A stretch of DNA of 6,278 nucleotides from CAYUJH01 sp964394585. Its GTDB lineage: Bacteria; Bacteroidota; Bacteroidia; Cytophagales; Flammeovirgaceae. Of this stretch, positions 6,096 to 6,278 are shown piece after piece. Under the pieces are notes generated by a model. The model made no database searches, was not told where the DNA came from, and saw only the letters and a list, made by a program, of their open reading frames with translations. Within the stretch, counting starts at the first letter, position 1. The number at the start of each line of letters is the position of its first letter. Both the position numbers and the translations under genes were made by a program. The stretch is from NCBI GenBank assembly GCA_964394585.1, contig CAYMYI010000176.1:1-6278 (forward strand). Direction: 5' to 3'.

Positions 6096-6278
6096 GTGGC
6101 TAAAAGAGACTTAACTTATCAGAGAAACATCGGTATCATGGCTCACATTGATGCCGGAAAAACAACAACTACAGAGCGTATTCTGTATTACACAGGTTTG
6201 AGCCATAAGATTGGCGAGGTACATGATGGTGCCGCTACCATGGACTGGATGGAGCAAGAGCAAGAGCGAGGTATCACC
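6096..6278 (+). CDS. fusA: Elongation factor G, N-terminal 61 residues, cut by window end
   Basis: EF-G is the GTPase that drives ribosomal translocation and, with recycling factor, ribosome splitting. The fragment covers the start of the G domain: the P-loop AHIDAGKT (16-23), then KIGEVHDGAATMDWMEQEQE and the switch I end RGIT (58-61), whose threonine coordinates magnesium. The start is GTG at 6096, five bases after the rpsG stop; it gives the normal N-terminus (M)AKRDLTYQRNIGI, and no in-frame ATG lies nearby upstream or before the P-loop except M15, which is too late. The close spacing suggests translational coupling with rpsG. A full protein of about 700 residues would continue past the right edge. 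Confidence 0.97.
   Translation, partial: MAKRDLTYQRNIGIMAHIDAGKTTTTERILYYTGLSHKIGEVHDGAATMDWMEQEQERGIT

Overview
The window looks like the chromosome of a member of the Bacteroidota. Three intergenic regions carry the -7 box typical of that phylum (TAnnTTTG: TACCTTTG, TACTTTTG, TACTTTTG). No gene has a convincing Shine-Dalgarno sequence, leaders are A/T-rich, and the IleS, S12, S7 and EF-G sequences read like Bacteroidota proteins. I cannot place it below phylum level.

Layout. Positions 1-2208 (minus strand) hold the first 736 codons of ileS, isoleucyl-tRNA synthetase, which runs off the left edge. A 200-base divergent promoter region separates it from a plus-strand pair: a UDP-glucuronate decarboxylase gene (uxs, 2427-3359) and, 18 bases later, nuoB of respiratory complex I (3378-3890). 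Next come 495 A/T-rich bases with no recognisable gene, only very short open frames and a nested inverted repeat that may act as a terminator. A stand-alone nuoC follows (4386-4883), then about 300 bases with a terminator-like hairpin and the rpsL promoter. The right end is the start of the str operon: rpsL (5183-5566), rpsG (5605-6090) and the first 61 codons of fusA, which begins with GTG at 6096.

How the genes relate. rpsL-rpsG-fusA is the conserved translation operon, led by the best promoter in the window (TTTG, 19 bases, TACTTTTG). NuoB and NuoC are adjacent subunits of the peripheral arm of complex I. Here they are split by non-coding DNA, and the usual neighbours nuoA and nuoD are absent from both sides, so the complex I locus seems to have been broken up. 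uxs makes UDP-xylose for surface polysaccharide and probably shares a transcript with nuoB without sharing its function.

I found no mobile element, CRISPR array, RNA gene or novel multi-gene system. The most notable point is in IleS: the class I signature HxGH reads GIHH, with its first and third residues exchanged, in an enzyme that otherwise looks like the eukaryote-like, mupirocin-insensitive type (IleRS2). Other points for follow-up are the split nuo genes, the structured gap between them, and a near-palindrome inside the rpsL promoter spacer.
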